Assembly: GCF_000784735.1 (NCBI RefSeq)
Contig: NZ_JSYG01000016.1
Span: 1 to 45,423, forward strand
Direction of reading: 5' to 3'
DNA from: Dickeya undicola
GTDB lineage: Bacteria > Pseudomonadota > Gammaproteobacteria > Enterobacterales > Enterobacteriaceae
Length of the DNA stretch: 45,423 nucleotides
A program made the translations under genes and the position numbers. Positions within the stretch are counted from its first letter, which is position 1. Each line of letters begins with the position of its first letter. Below are positions 1-7,533 of the stretch, one piece after another. The notes beneath the pieces were generated by a model that saw nothing but the letters and a program-made list of their open reading frames with translations, was not told the DNA's origin and ran no database searches.

Positions 1-3000
1 CGGCAGAGGTGAACCATCGGACTGCGTTGCGCTCAACGTTAACGTGTCGCCGGTATCCGGGTCGGTAAAGGTGCCAGCCGGTACGGTAAAACTGAAACTG
101 CCGTTTTGCGCGACGCTCTGGTCAGCCACCGGTACGGAAACGACCGGCGGAAGATTGCTGTTGTTCACCGTCAGCCCGAAGGTGGTGCTGACCGAAGCAT
201 TGCTGCTGTCGGTCGCGGTGACCCGAATGGTCAGGTTGCCGACATCGCCACTGCCCGGCGTGCCCGAAAACGTGCGGGTCGACGGGTTGAAAGCCAGCCA
301 GCTCGGCAGCGGTGAACCATCGGACTGCGTTGCGCTCAGCGTCAGCGTGTCACCGCTGTCTACATCCACAAACGTGCCGCCTGGCACCGTGAAGCTGAAC
401 GCTGCATCTTTCGTCGCGCTTTGACCACCGACAGTGCTGCCCACAGTGGGTGCATCATTGACACTACTCACCGTCAGCGAGGCCTGCGCACTGTTGGTGG
501 AGAACGCGCTGCTACCGCCGGTTGTCGAGGTATCCGCCAATCCTTTGGTTGCACCACTTGTTGCCGTTCCGCTGGTCTGATCCCAGGCTCTGAAACTGAA
601 GGTAGCGGTTTCGCCGTTAGCGCTGTCTGGCATGTAGCGAATTTGTGCCGTCGCACTGAGCAGCAGCGCCGACGAGCTGGATACCGTGCCAACGCTAAAC
701 CAGTTGGCCCCGCTGTCCGTCGAGTACTGCCACGTCCCGTTGCCGGTCAGTGCCGTCAGCGCAATACCGCTCACAGCACCACTGTCCACATCGGCGTAAC
801 CGGCAGAACTCAGCAACGACGACACCGCCGTGGACGACGACGCAACGTCTTCCGTCGTGGTGGTCAACGTCACCGTCGTGCCACTGGATAAGGTCGGCGC
901 ATCGTTCACACTACTCACCGTCAGCGAGGCCTGTGCACTGTTGGTGGAGAACGCGCTGCTGCCGCCAGTCGTCGAGGTATCCGCCAGCCCTTTGGTTGCA
1001 CCGTTTGTTGCCGTACCGCTGGTCTGATCCCAGGCTCTGAAACTGAAGGTGGCGGTTTCGCTATTGGCGCTGTCTGGCATGTAGCGAATTTGTGCCGTCG
1101 CACTGAGCAACAGCGCCGACGAGCTGGATACCGTGCCGACGTTAAACCAGTTGGCCCCGCTGTCCGTCGAGTATTGCCACGTTCCGTTGCCGGTCAGCGC
1201 CGTCAGCGCAATACCGCTCACAGCACCACTGTCCACATCCGCGTAACCGGCAGAACTCAGCAACGACGACACCGCCGTGGACGATGACGCGACATCTTCC
1301 GTCGTGGTGGTCAACGTCACCGTCGAGCCACTGGATAAGGTCGGCGCATCGTTGACGTCGCTCACCGCCAGTGACGCTTGCGCACTGTTGGTGGAGAACG
1401 CGCTGCTGCCGCCAGTCGTCGAGGTATCCGCCAGCCCTTTGGTTGCACCGCTGGTTGCCGTTCCGCTGGTCTGATCCCAGGCTCTGAAACTGAAGGTAGC
1501 GGTTTCGCCGTTAGCGCTGTCCGGCACGTAGCGGACTCGTGCCGTCGAACTGAGCAGCAACGCCGACGAGCTGGATACCGTGCCGACGCTAAACCAGTTA
1601 GCCCCGCTGTCCGTCGAGTATTGCCACGTTCCGTTGCCGGTCAGCGCCGTCAGCGCAATACCGCTCACAGCACCACTGTCCACATCCGCGTAACCAGCAG
1701 AACTCAGCAACGACGACACCGTGGTGGCAGAAGATGTGACATCTTCCGTCGTGGAGGTCAGCGTAACCGTGGCACCGCTGGACAAGGTTGGCGCATCGTT
1801 GACCGGCGTAATGGAAAGCACCGCCTGATTAGTGCCAGCACTATTTAACGAACCGTCGTTAAACGTCCAGCTCAGGGTGACACTGCTCGGCGGGCTGTCG
1901 GAACTGTTGGTATAGGTGATGGACTGCAAGACAGCATCGACGATGGCCGAGGTGGCGTTACTGTTGAACGTCAGCGCCAGCGTACCGCTCGAATTGGTGG
2001 TGACGCTGCCCACCGTCGTACCGTTGTAGGTGAAGTTTTGCCCTTGCGTCAGTGTTCCCAGTAGCCCGCTATTACCAAAAACATCGTTACTGCTGGCCCC
2101 ACCGTTGCGGGCGATGGTTATCGACGCGCCGTTATAGTTACCAAGCCCGCTATTCAACGCATCCAGCTCGGTATCCGCAACAGTAACATTGCTGTCTATC
2201 ACCACCGCGCTGCCGTTTTCGGTGTAGGTGGCTCCGCCGTTCAGGTTGCTGAATACCGGTGCGGTGTTGGAGGTCGAGGTGAGCGACGAACTGTTGACCG
2301 CCGTCAGGCTACCTGACGTGGCGCGCAGCGCCAGCGTATTGGTACTGCCGCTGTTGGTGTACTGGATGATAAGACCGGTGTAGGTGGCAATGCCGCCGGA
2401 CGGTGTTAGCGTCACCGTAGTACTGCTGGCGTCCTGATCACCGGAGGTGACCGACAGGCTGTTGACGGTGCCATCAACCGTCCCATCATTAGGATCGGTG
2501 ACCGACAATACAATATTGGTGGTGTAATCCTGGTCCACCATGCCGTTGGCATCGACCGCCTGCACTACCGGTACAGTGCTGAAACCAGTACTTTGCCCAT
2601 CCTGAATAGTGACAGGCACCGGCTGGGTGGAAAACACCAACGTCGTCGCCACCACATCGGGATTGATCGATGCTGAAGTCGCACTAACCAGACTGCCGGA
2701 CGCCGCCGTCAGCGTAAAATTGGCGTCGGCGTCGCTGGCTGAGGTGTACCTCACGCCGCTGAAGGTGGCAGTACCGTTCGAGGCGGTCACTGAGGTTGTT
2801 CCGGTCAACGAGCCGCTGCCATTTTCGCTCAGGGTAACGGTGCCGCTGAAATCGGTATCGATATTGCCACTATCGTCAACGGCAATCAGCACTGGCTGGG
2901 TGGTGAAGTTAATGCCACTGACCACTGAAGTGGACGGCGATTGGCTATAAATCAGTTTGGTTGCAGCCACATCAATGCTGGCACCGCTGCCGTTGGTGAC

Positions 3001-4755
3001 ACTGGACTGCCCGCTAGTAAAGGTGGAACTACCCGACCCGGTGGTCACATTACTGGCATTGATGGACAGTATCACCGTGTGGTGATCAGTAATGTCGTTA
3101 CTGCTGGTGTTATCGCTGTAATACGCCTTAATGGTGTAAGTTTCATTGCCACCGTCAGCAATCGATAAGCTTAGCCCGGAAAAGGTAACTCTGCCCGTAC
3201 TACTGTCGTATGTACCAACGACGTTGGTGGCATCCGGGCCACTAAGCAGGAAGGTCATCTTACTCAATTCTGATGATGTCGCCGTACCACTGACGTTCGC
3301 GTATAACGAGCTGACGGTAGTGGCGACGCCATCCGATGCCCCCGTATCCGTAATCGTGAAATCCATCAGCGACGTCGCGCTGCCCGCTGATGTAGCGGTG
3401 GTAGAAAATGTGGTCGCCTCACTGGCAGCACCAGCGGTTAGCGTAGAGGTAGTGTCTTTTGACGTGATGGCCCGGACATCATTGATCACCAGATCCTGCA
3501 TTCCGAACGAAGGAATCGATGAACCATTGTTGGTTTTAATCGTCACAGAAATGACATCGTTAATCGCGGTTTGACCATTACTGAATGAGAAACTTGAAAT
3601 GGTCTGCTCACCATCTTGTGTAGCAAGAAACGATGCTGTAGCCGTCGAATTATCTGCATACGTCACGGTGATCGTAACGGTAGGTGCGCTTTCACCGCCC
3701 GACTGCGAATCAGCATAATATTTGAACGAATTAATATCGAATGTATAGCCTGTCGCAGAGATCGTAATCTTCGTCTGATTATTGGCACTATCAGAGCTAT
3801 AAAGGTAGTCAGTACCAGAAAATGTCGCGTTACCAAAGGGGTCGACAGAAGTAAAAGTGATCGTCGCACCGCTCACCTGGCGCGTGAATACAGCCGATGT
3901 ATAACTAAATTCACTTTCATGACCTGTATCACCAAAGGTCAGCGTATCCAGCAAATAATCATAATTGCTGAACGACAAACCATGGCTATCGATGATGCCA
4001 TCTTTGTTAACAGCCTCTAGCGTCCAGTTACCGCCAAGCGTTGATGCCCCAGTCGCATCCGTCGACGCAGCCACATCGGCACCCGTTAAGTCGGCTACTT
4101 CAGTAAGAAACGCCGCGCCCGTATTGCTTGCCACATCACACCCGTACAGCAACAGATCCCCGTCCTCCGTCAGTGCCGAGCCCAATACAGCCAAATCAGC
4201 AGCTCGTGACGCCGCCGTCGTCGCGTTTAACGTCAACGTTCCCAGCGAAACCTGCCCTTCACTGCCATGGCTAATGATATGGATCGCATCATAGCCGCTG
4301 TGTGTTTGCGCCCATTCCGCCATCTGTGTCAGGCCGTCTTTACTGCTGTCCAGCAAGACCACTTCTGTTCCGGCAGGCACCTGATTGACCAACGTTTGGT
4401 AATCAGCCACTGACGTGTCAACAAACACCACTTCTTTATGGGTAGTTTCACCGACGACCGCCACAGCCTCGCTGCTATCAGAGGTTGTGCTCTGTGTACT
4501 GGTCCCTGAGGACGACGAATCGGTGTGGTCGGTAGTACCATCGGCATGGCTACCGTCAGTCTGAGTGGCCGTTTCGGCCGAAGCTGTTTGCGTGGTCGTG
4601 GCTTGAGTTTCTGCGGTTTGATCGACCGTGGCGGCAATCGCCCCATCAAACAACATGCGGGCTTCCAGCGCATACCCCAACGGTATCTCGGAAACCGATG
4701 CAACAGAGCAGGCAGGATGGTTGCCTTTCTTACGGAACAGATGACGCCATAACAT
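1..4755 (-). CDS. Giant repetitive surface protein/adhesin with LEPRxLL motif and DUF4347 domain, N-terminal 1585 codons (3' end beyond window)
   Basis: The frame is open without a stop from ATG at 4755 to position 1, so only the N-terminal part is present. There is no classical signal peptide. Residues about 25-43 carry a LEPRxLL-like motif (LEARMLFDGA), known at the start of very large surface proteins. A Ser/Thr-rich linker follows, then a DUF4347 domain at about 105-260 with an SHG motif (His163-Gly164) and a YGCDVA motif (Cys206). Next come beta-rich Ig/filament-like segments, three near-identical 149-residue repeats (about 988-1434), and two Ig-like repeats of 101-residue period (signature SDGSPLPSWLAFNP), the second cut by the window edge. 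Nearby HlyD-type genes on the same strand suggest a type I-like export route; this is inference. The Shine-Dalgarno is weak (GAGG about 15 nt upstream). No calcium-binding RTX nonapeptides are seen in this part. Confidence 0.85.
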   Translation of the reverse strand, partial: MLWRHLFRKKGNHPACSVASVSEIPLGYALEARMLFDGAIAATVDQTAETQATTTQTASAETATQTDGSHADGTTDHTDSSSSGTSTQSTTSDSSEAVAVVGETTHKEVVFVDTSVADYQTLVNQVPAGTEVVLLDSSKDGLTQMAEWAQTHSGYDAIHIISHGSEGQVSLGTLTLNATTAASRAADLAVLGSALTEDGDLLLYGCDVASNTGAAFLTEVADLTGADVAASTDATGASTLGGNWTLEAVNKDGIIDSHGLSFSNYDYLLDTLTFGDTGHESEFSYTSAVFTRQVSGATITFTSVDPFGNATFSGTDYLYSSDSANNQTKITISATGYTFDINSFKYYADSQSGGESAPTVTITVTYADNSTATASFLATQDGEQTISSFSFSNGQTAINDVISVTIKTNNGSSIPSFGMQDLVINDVRAITSKDTTSTLTAGAASEATTFSTTATSAGSATSLMDFTITDTGASDGVATTVSSLYANVSGTATSSELSKMTFLLSGPDATNVVGTYDSSTGRVTFSGLSLSIADGGNETYTIKAYYSDNTSSNDITDHHTVILSINASNVTTGSGSSTFTSGQSSVTNGSGASIDVAATKLIYSQSPSTSVVSGINFTTQPVLIAVDDSGNIDTDFSGTVTLSENGSGSLTGTTSVTASNGTATFSGVRYTSASDADANFTLTAASGSLVSATSASINPDVVATTLVFSTQPVPVTIQDGQSTGFSTVPVVQAVDANGMVDQDYTTNIVLSVTDPNDGTVDGTVNSLSVTSGDQDASSTTVTLTPSGGIATYTGLIIQYTNSGSTNTLALRATSGSLTAVNSSSLTSTSNTAPVFSNLNGGATYTENGSAVVIDSNVTVADTELDALNSGLGNYNGASITIARNGGASSNDVFGNSGLLGTLTQGQNFTYNGTTVGSVTTNSSGTLALTFNSNATSAIVDAVLQSITYTNSSDSPPSSVTLSWTFNDGSLNSAGTNQAVLSITPVNDAPTLSSGATVTLTSTTEDVTSSATTVSSLLSSAGYADVDSGAVSGIALTALTGNGTWQYSTDSGANWFSVGTVSSSSALLLSSTARVRYVPDSANGETATFSFRAWDQTSGTATSGATKGLADTSTTGGSSAFSTNSAQASLAVSDVNDAPTLSSGSTVTLTTTTEDVASSSTAVSSLLSSAGYADVDSGAVSGIALTALTGNGTWQYSTDSGANWFNVGTVSSSSALLLSATAQIRYMPDSANSETATFSFRAWDQTSGTATNGATKGLADTSTTGGSSAFSTNSAQASLTVSSVNDAPTLSSGTTVTLTTTTEDVASSSTAVSSLLSSAGYADVDSGAVSGIALTALTGNGTWQYSTDSGANWFSVGTVSSSSALLLSATAQIRYMPDSANGETATFSFRAWDQTSGTATSGATKGLADTSTTGGSSAFSTNSAQASLTVSSVNDAPTVGSTVGGQSATKDAAFSFTVPGGTFVDVDSGDTLTLSATQSDGSPLPSWLAFNPSTRTFSGTPGSGDVGNLTIRVTATDSSNASVSTTFGLTVNNSNLPPVVSVPVADQSVAQNGSFSFTVPAGTFTDPDTGDTLTLSATQSDGSPLP
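454..1794 (-). repeat. Three tandem 447-bp repeats inside the adhesin gene
   Basis: Units lie at 454-900, 901-1347 and 1348-1794, each exactly 447 bp (149 codons) and near-identical by eye at the DNA level. Each encodes a domain beginning NDAPTLSSG with the inner signatures YADVDSGAVSGIAL and FRAWDQTSGTAT. This resembles cadherin/VCBS-type adhesin repeats. Such identity suggests recent duplication or ongoing homogenisation, and the copy number could vary between strains. Confidence 0.9.
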
Positions 4756-5005
4756 AGAAGTACCCCGAAACCTCAAATTGCTGTCCACAAAGATGCAATT
4801 AAGCGACCTAACCGTTTGAAAAAAATGAATAATGGTTTTTTATTATGAGCAACTATTTCAAATTACAAGCAAGGTTGAATTTATGTCATTATTTTGTAAA
4901 TTTACAGTTATTTTTACATTTTGTGCTGTTTTCTGTGTTGTGATATCAACACGTTTTTGCCTGCCCTGAAGGGAGGCATAACGCCCCCTTTCATTGAGCA
5001 TCGCG
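4756..5005 (-). promoter_or_regulatory. AT-rich upstream region of the adhesin gene
   Basis: These 250 bp separate the adhesin start from the stop of the first collar gene. The part at about 4800-4930 is strongly AT-rich, with several A/T runs, as expected for a regulated, possibly H-NS-bound promoter. No convincing -35/-10 pair or operator could be chosen by eye. A hairpin near 4961-4979 lacks a U-tract on the minus strand, so a terminator for the collar gene is not supported. Confidence 0.35.
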
Positions 5006-5938
5006 TCAAGGACGAGGCGGGTAATACCCTTTTACTGCAATACAGGCGGTCATCACTAACGACGGGTCGCGCACCGGTACTGATACCGCTACTGGCACCG
5101 TTACCGGAGCAGGAGCCGTTACATTCGCCCCCACCGTGATCGCACCCGTTACCGGCAGGCTGATAGTGCCCGATGCCGTTCCTGACAACTGGCCGCCGCT
5201 CGCAGTACCACTCACCGTGCCGCTCGCCGTGCCAGTCACGCTACCGTCCGACCCTACCTGACGATCGTTAGTGCCGGAAGGCGCGTAAATCTGGGCGGAA
5301 GGCCCGCCGACGGAGGTCAACAGCGCTTTATCCGTGAGGCTCACGCTTCTGCCGGTGGTGGTGGACGAACCAATTTTGGCGATACCCGTGACACCCAGGC
5401 TGGCTACCGCACTGAAAGGCAGGTTGGTAATACTGCCGGACAGCGATGTCAGGGAAACCGCGCCGCTGGCCACCGGCGTCGTACCCGAGACGCCGTTCAG
5501 CGTTAAGGTTGCGGGGTGAGTATGCGGTGGAACCTGTGAGGCGGTGAGCGTCACCGAGCCGGTGCCGACAACGTTTGAGACTTCCTGCCCAATCTTCTGA
5601 CCCGGATTAGTGTTATACGTCGGGGAAGAGCCATTCAGCGGGCCCGCGCCTATCGCCGTCCTCCCCCGCAAATCGGGCAGAACAAAGGTAGTGCCCGGCG
5701 TACCACCATAGAGGTTGCCAATCACCGCATAGAGTGCCTGATACTGAGAGACGTTCAGCGTTTGACCGTATGCAGGCAAATAATCATTAGCGGGGCAGTA
5801 TGTCCCTGCCATATAACACACGCTGCCAATGTAATCGCCGTCAGCGGAACAGGCAGCAGCGGTCTGTGGTAGCAATACCCCAGCGCTTAGCGCAATAGCG
5901 ATGGCTGATTTAACGAACAGATGTTGGACACGCTTCAT
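5006..5938 (-). CDS. Exported phage-tail-collar-domain protein, copy 1
   Basis: 310 residues. The ATG at 5938 is preferred over the longer frame because an AGGAGAGGG ribosome site lies just upstream and a signal peptide (MKRVQHLFVKSAIA..., cleaved near QTAAA-C) starts there. The mature N-terminus is a tail collar domain (PF07484/MdpB type): CYMAGTYCP, YGGTPGTTF and LPDLRGRTAIGAG. A middle HTHP motif and a Gly/Ser/Thr-rich low-complexity stretch (SGTASGT) lead to the conserved collar ending (MTACIAVKGYYPPRP). Four cysteines, three near the N-terminus and one near the C-terminus, fit disulfide-bonded folding outside the cytoplasm. MdpB-like proteins usually lack a signal peptide, so export is notable. 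The specific function is unknown. A near-duplicate lies immediately upstream. Confidence 0.85.
   Translation of the reverse strand: MKRVQHLFVKSAIAIALSAGVLLPQTAAACSADGDYIGSVCYMAGTYCPANDYLPAYGQTLNVSQYQALYAVIGNLYGGTPGTTFVLPDLRGRTAIGAGPLNGSSPTYNTNPGQKIGQEVSNVVGTGSVTLTASQVPPHTHPATLTLNGVSGTTPVASGAVSLTSLSGSITNLPFSAVASLGVTGIAKIGSSTTTGRSVSLTDKALLTSVGGPSAQIYAPSGTNDRQVGSDGSVTGTASGTVSGTASGGQLSGTASGTISLPVTGAITVGANVTAPAPVTVPVAVSVPVRDPSLVMTACIAVKGYYPPRP
5036..5687 (-). repeat. Near-identical duplicated segment, copy 1 (pairs with 6361-7012)
   Basis: About 650 bp covering the C-terminal two-thirds of the collar protein match the segment 1325 bp away with only a few base differences. Both ends drop sharply to diverged sequence, which is the pattern expected of gene conversion rather than simple duplication age. 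Confidence 0.9.
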
Positions 5939-6330
5939 ACATCCCTCTCCTAAGACTGATGCCGCTTCACCGCGCGATAGAAGGCACCAGATAGTTGTCA
6001 TCATGCTGTGTGACCCCAAAGGTAGGGGCTCTCAGATTTTTATGAGATAGAACGAAACAGAGCGGAAACACATTGAATCACAGTCAAAACATAGCCCAGC
6101 CAGGGCAAACGCGCCGTGTTAATTCAGAAATATTTATTAATATTATGACGGTGGATATATAAATATTTTTACTTAATTATGCAGCGTCTTACAAAGGCAT
6201 CACCTCGCAAGGTCTGCATCGGATTACGCTTGTTTTGCTCCGCTCCCACCGTCATACCCTCAACCCAATGCCGGATATTGGCCTGTTGGGCGACAAGGTT
6301 CCCCTCGCCGCCCTTGTACTCACAGCCGCC
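5939..6330 (-). other. Intergenic region between collar genes: duplicated leader plus a 53-codon open stretch
   Basis: The part at about 5941-6115 resembles the sequence upstream of copy 2 (about 7264-7440), with shared blocks such as tcatgctgtgtgacccca and ggaaacacattga. The promoter or leader was therefore duplicated with the gene. The segment 6116-6180 is very AT-rich. Directly after the TGA of copy 2, the same frame stays open for 53 codons to a TAA at 6169-6171 (contains MTVGAEQNKRNPMQT and LRGDAFVRRC). I do not recognise this stretch. It may be a relic, a repeat element or chance. Confidence 0.5.
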
Positions 6331-7263
6331 TCAAGGACGGGTCGGATAAATACCCTGCACAGCAATACAGGCGGTCATCACTAACGACGGGTCGCGCACC
6401 GGTACTGATACCGCTACTGGCACCGTTACCGGAGCAGGAGCCGTTACATTCGCCCCCACCGTGACCGCCCCCGTTACCGGCAGGCTGATAGTGCCCGACG
6501 CCGTTCCTGACAACTGGCCGCCGCTCGCAGTACCACTCACCGTGCCGCTCGCCGTGCCAGTCACGCTACCGTCCGGCCCTACCTGACGATCGTTAGTGCC
6601 GGAAGGCGCGTAAATCTGGGCAGAAGGCCCGCCGACGGAGGTCAACAGCGCTTTATCCGTGAGGCTCACGCTTCTGCCGGTGGTGGTGGACGAACCAATT
6701 TTGGCGATACCCGTGACACCCAGGCTGGCTACCGCACTGAAAGGCAGGTTGGTAATACTACCGGACAGCGATGTCAGGGAAACCGCGCCGCTGGCCACCG
6801 GCGTCGTACCCGAGACGCCGTTCAGCGTTAAGGTTGCGGGGTGAGTATGCGGTGGAACCTGTGAGGCGGTGAGCGTCACCGAGCCGGTGCCGACAACGTT
6901 TGAGACTTCCTGCCCAATCTTCTGACCCGGAATAGGGTTATACGTCGGGGAAGAACCATTAAGCGGGCCCGCGCCTATCGCCGTCCTCCCCCGCAAATCG
7001 GGCAACATAAAGTTGGTGGACGCATTACCCCCATAAAGGGTGCCAATCACCGCATAAAGCGCCTGATACTGGGATATGTTCAGTGTTCGGCCATCTGCGG
7101 GCAAATAATAATCTGCCGGGCAATAAGTACCGGCCATATAACAAATGCCGCCGATATATGGGCTGTCGGCAGAACACCCCGCCACCGCTTGCGGCAGAAA
7201 TACGCCGCCACTCAATACGACGGCAATCGCGGATTTGACGAGCACACGCTGGACACGCTTCAT
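6331..7263 (-). CDS. Exported phage-tail-collar-domain protein, copy 2
   Basis: 310 residues, the same length as its neighbour. The ATG at 7263 has an AAGGAGAGA ribosome site and begins a signal peptide (MKRVQRVLVKSAIAVV...). The cleavage region reads QAVAGC, which could be signal peptidase I (AVA-G) or a marginal lipobox (VAGC). The collar core has CYMAGTYCP, YLPADGRTLN, FMLPDLRGRTAIG and the C-terminal MTACIAVQGIYPTRP. From PDLRGR to near the end it is almost identical to copy 1, while the first 100 residues differ clearly. It lies 270 bp downstream of the M50/HlyD gene and likely has its own promoter. The role is unknown; association with the export genes is inferred from position and strand. 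Confidence 0.85.
   Translation of the reverse strand: MKRVQRVLVKSAIAVVLSGGVFLPQAVAGCSADSPYIGGICYMAGTYCPADYYLPADGRTLNISQYQALYAVIGTLYGGNASTNFMLPDLRGRTAIGAGPLNGSSPTYNPIPGQKIGQEVSNVVGTGSVTLTASQVPPHTHPATLTLNGVSGTTPVASGAVSLTSLSGSITNLPFSAVASLGVTGIAKIGSSTTTGRSVSLTDKALLTSVGGPSAQIYAPSGTNDRQVGPDGSVTGTASGTVSGTASGGQLSGTASGTISLPVTGAVTVGANVTAPAPVTVPVAVSVPVRDPSLVMTACIAVQGIYPTRP
6361..7012 (-). repeat. Near-identical duplicated segment, copy 2 (pairs with 5036-5687)
   Basis: This is the partner of the segment at 5036-5687, offset by exactly 1325 bp and without visible indels. It begins after the divergent last few codons and ends where the N-terminal collar sequences diverge. Confidence 0.9.
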
Positions 7264-7533
7264 ATTTCTCTCCTTAGACCGATACTGCTTCACCGCGAGA
7301 TGAAGAGCATCAGATTGTTGTCATCATGCTGTGTGACCCCAGAGGATGGGGCATATCAGGCTGTCATGAGATAAAAACGAGGTAGAGTGGAAACACATTG
7401 AAACATAGTAAAAACATAGTCCAGCGAGGGAAATTTGCGCACTTATTAAAAAATACTTCTTGATATTATCGAGAGAAACAGATGAGTGAAATTTATGCAG
7501 CACATGCGTTTATTCATGTCGATGCGCTCCCCG
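7264..7533 (-). promoter_or_regulatory. Leader/promoter region of collar copy 2
   Basis: 270 bp between the M50/HlyD stop and collar copy 2. Its part nearest the collar gene (about 7264-7440) is homologous to the leader of copy 1. Retention of blocks such as tcatgctgtgtgacccca outside the coding region hints at a functional promoter, operator or untranslated leader. No terminator for the upstream gene was found. Confidence 0.4.

Noticed and set aside
421-1848. Plus-strand frames over the adhesin repeats (156 codons and similar)
   Set aside because: They repeat with the 447-bp unit and mirror the minus-strand coding; Arg-rich composition without ribosome sites.
4961-4979. Hairpin GCCTGCCCTGAAGGGAGGC as terminator of collar copy 1
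   Set aside because: The stem has mismatches and the T-run is on the wrong side for minus-strand transcription.
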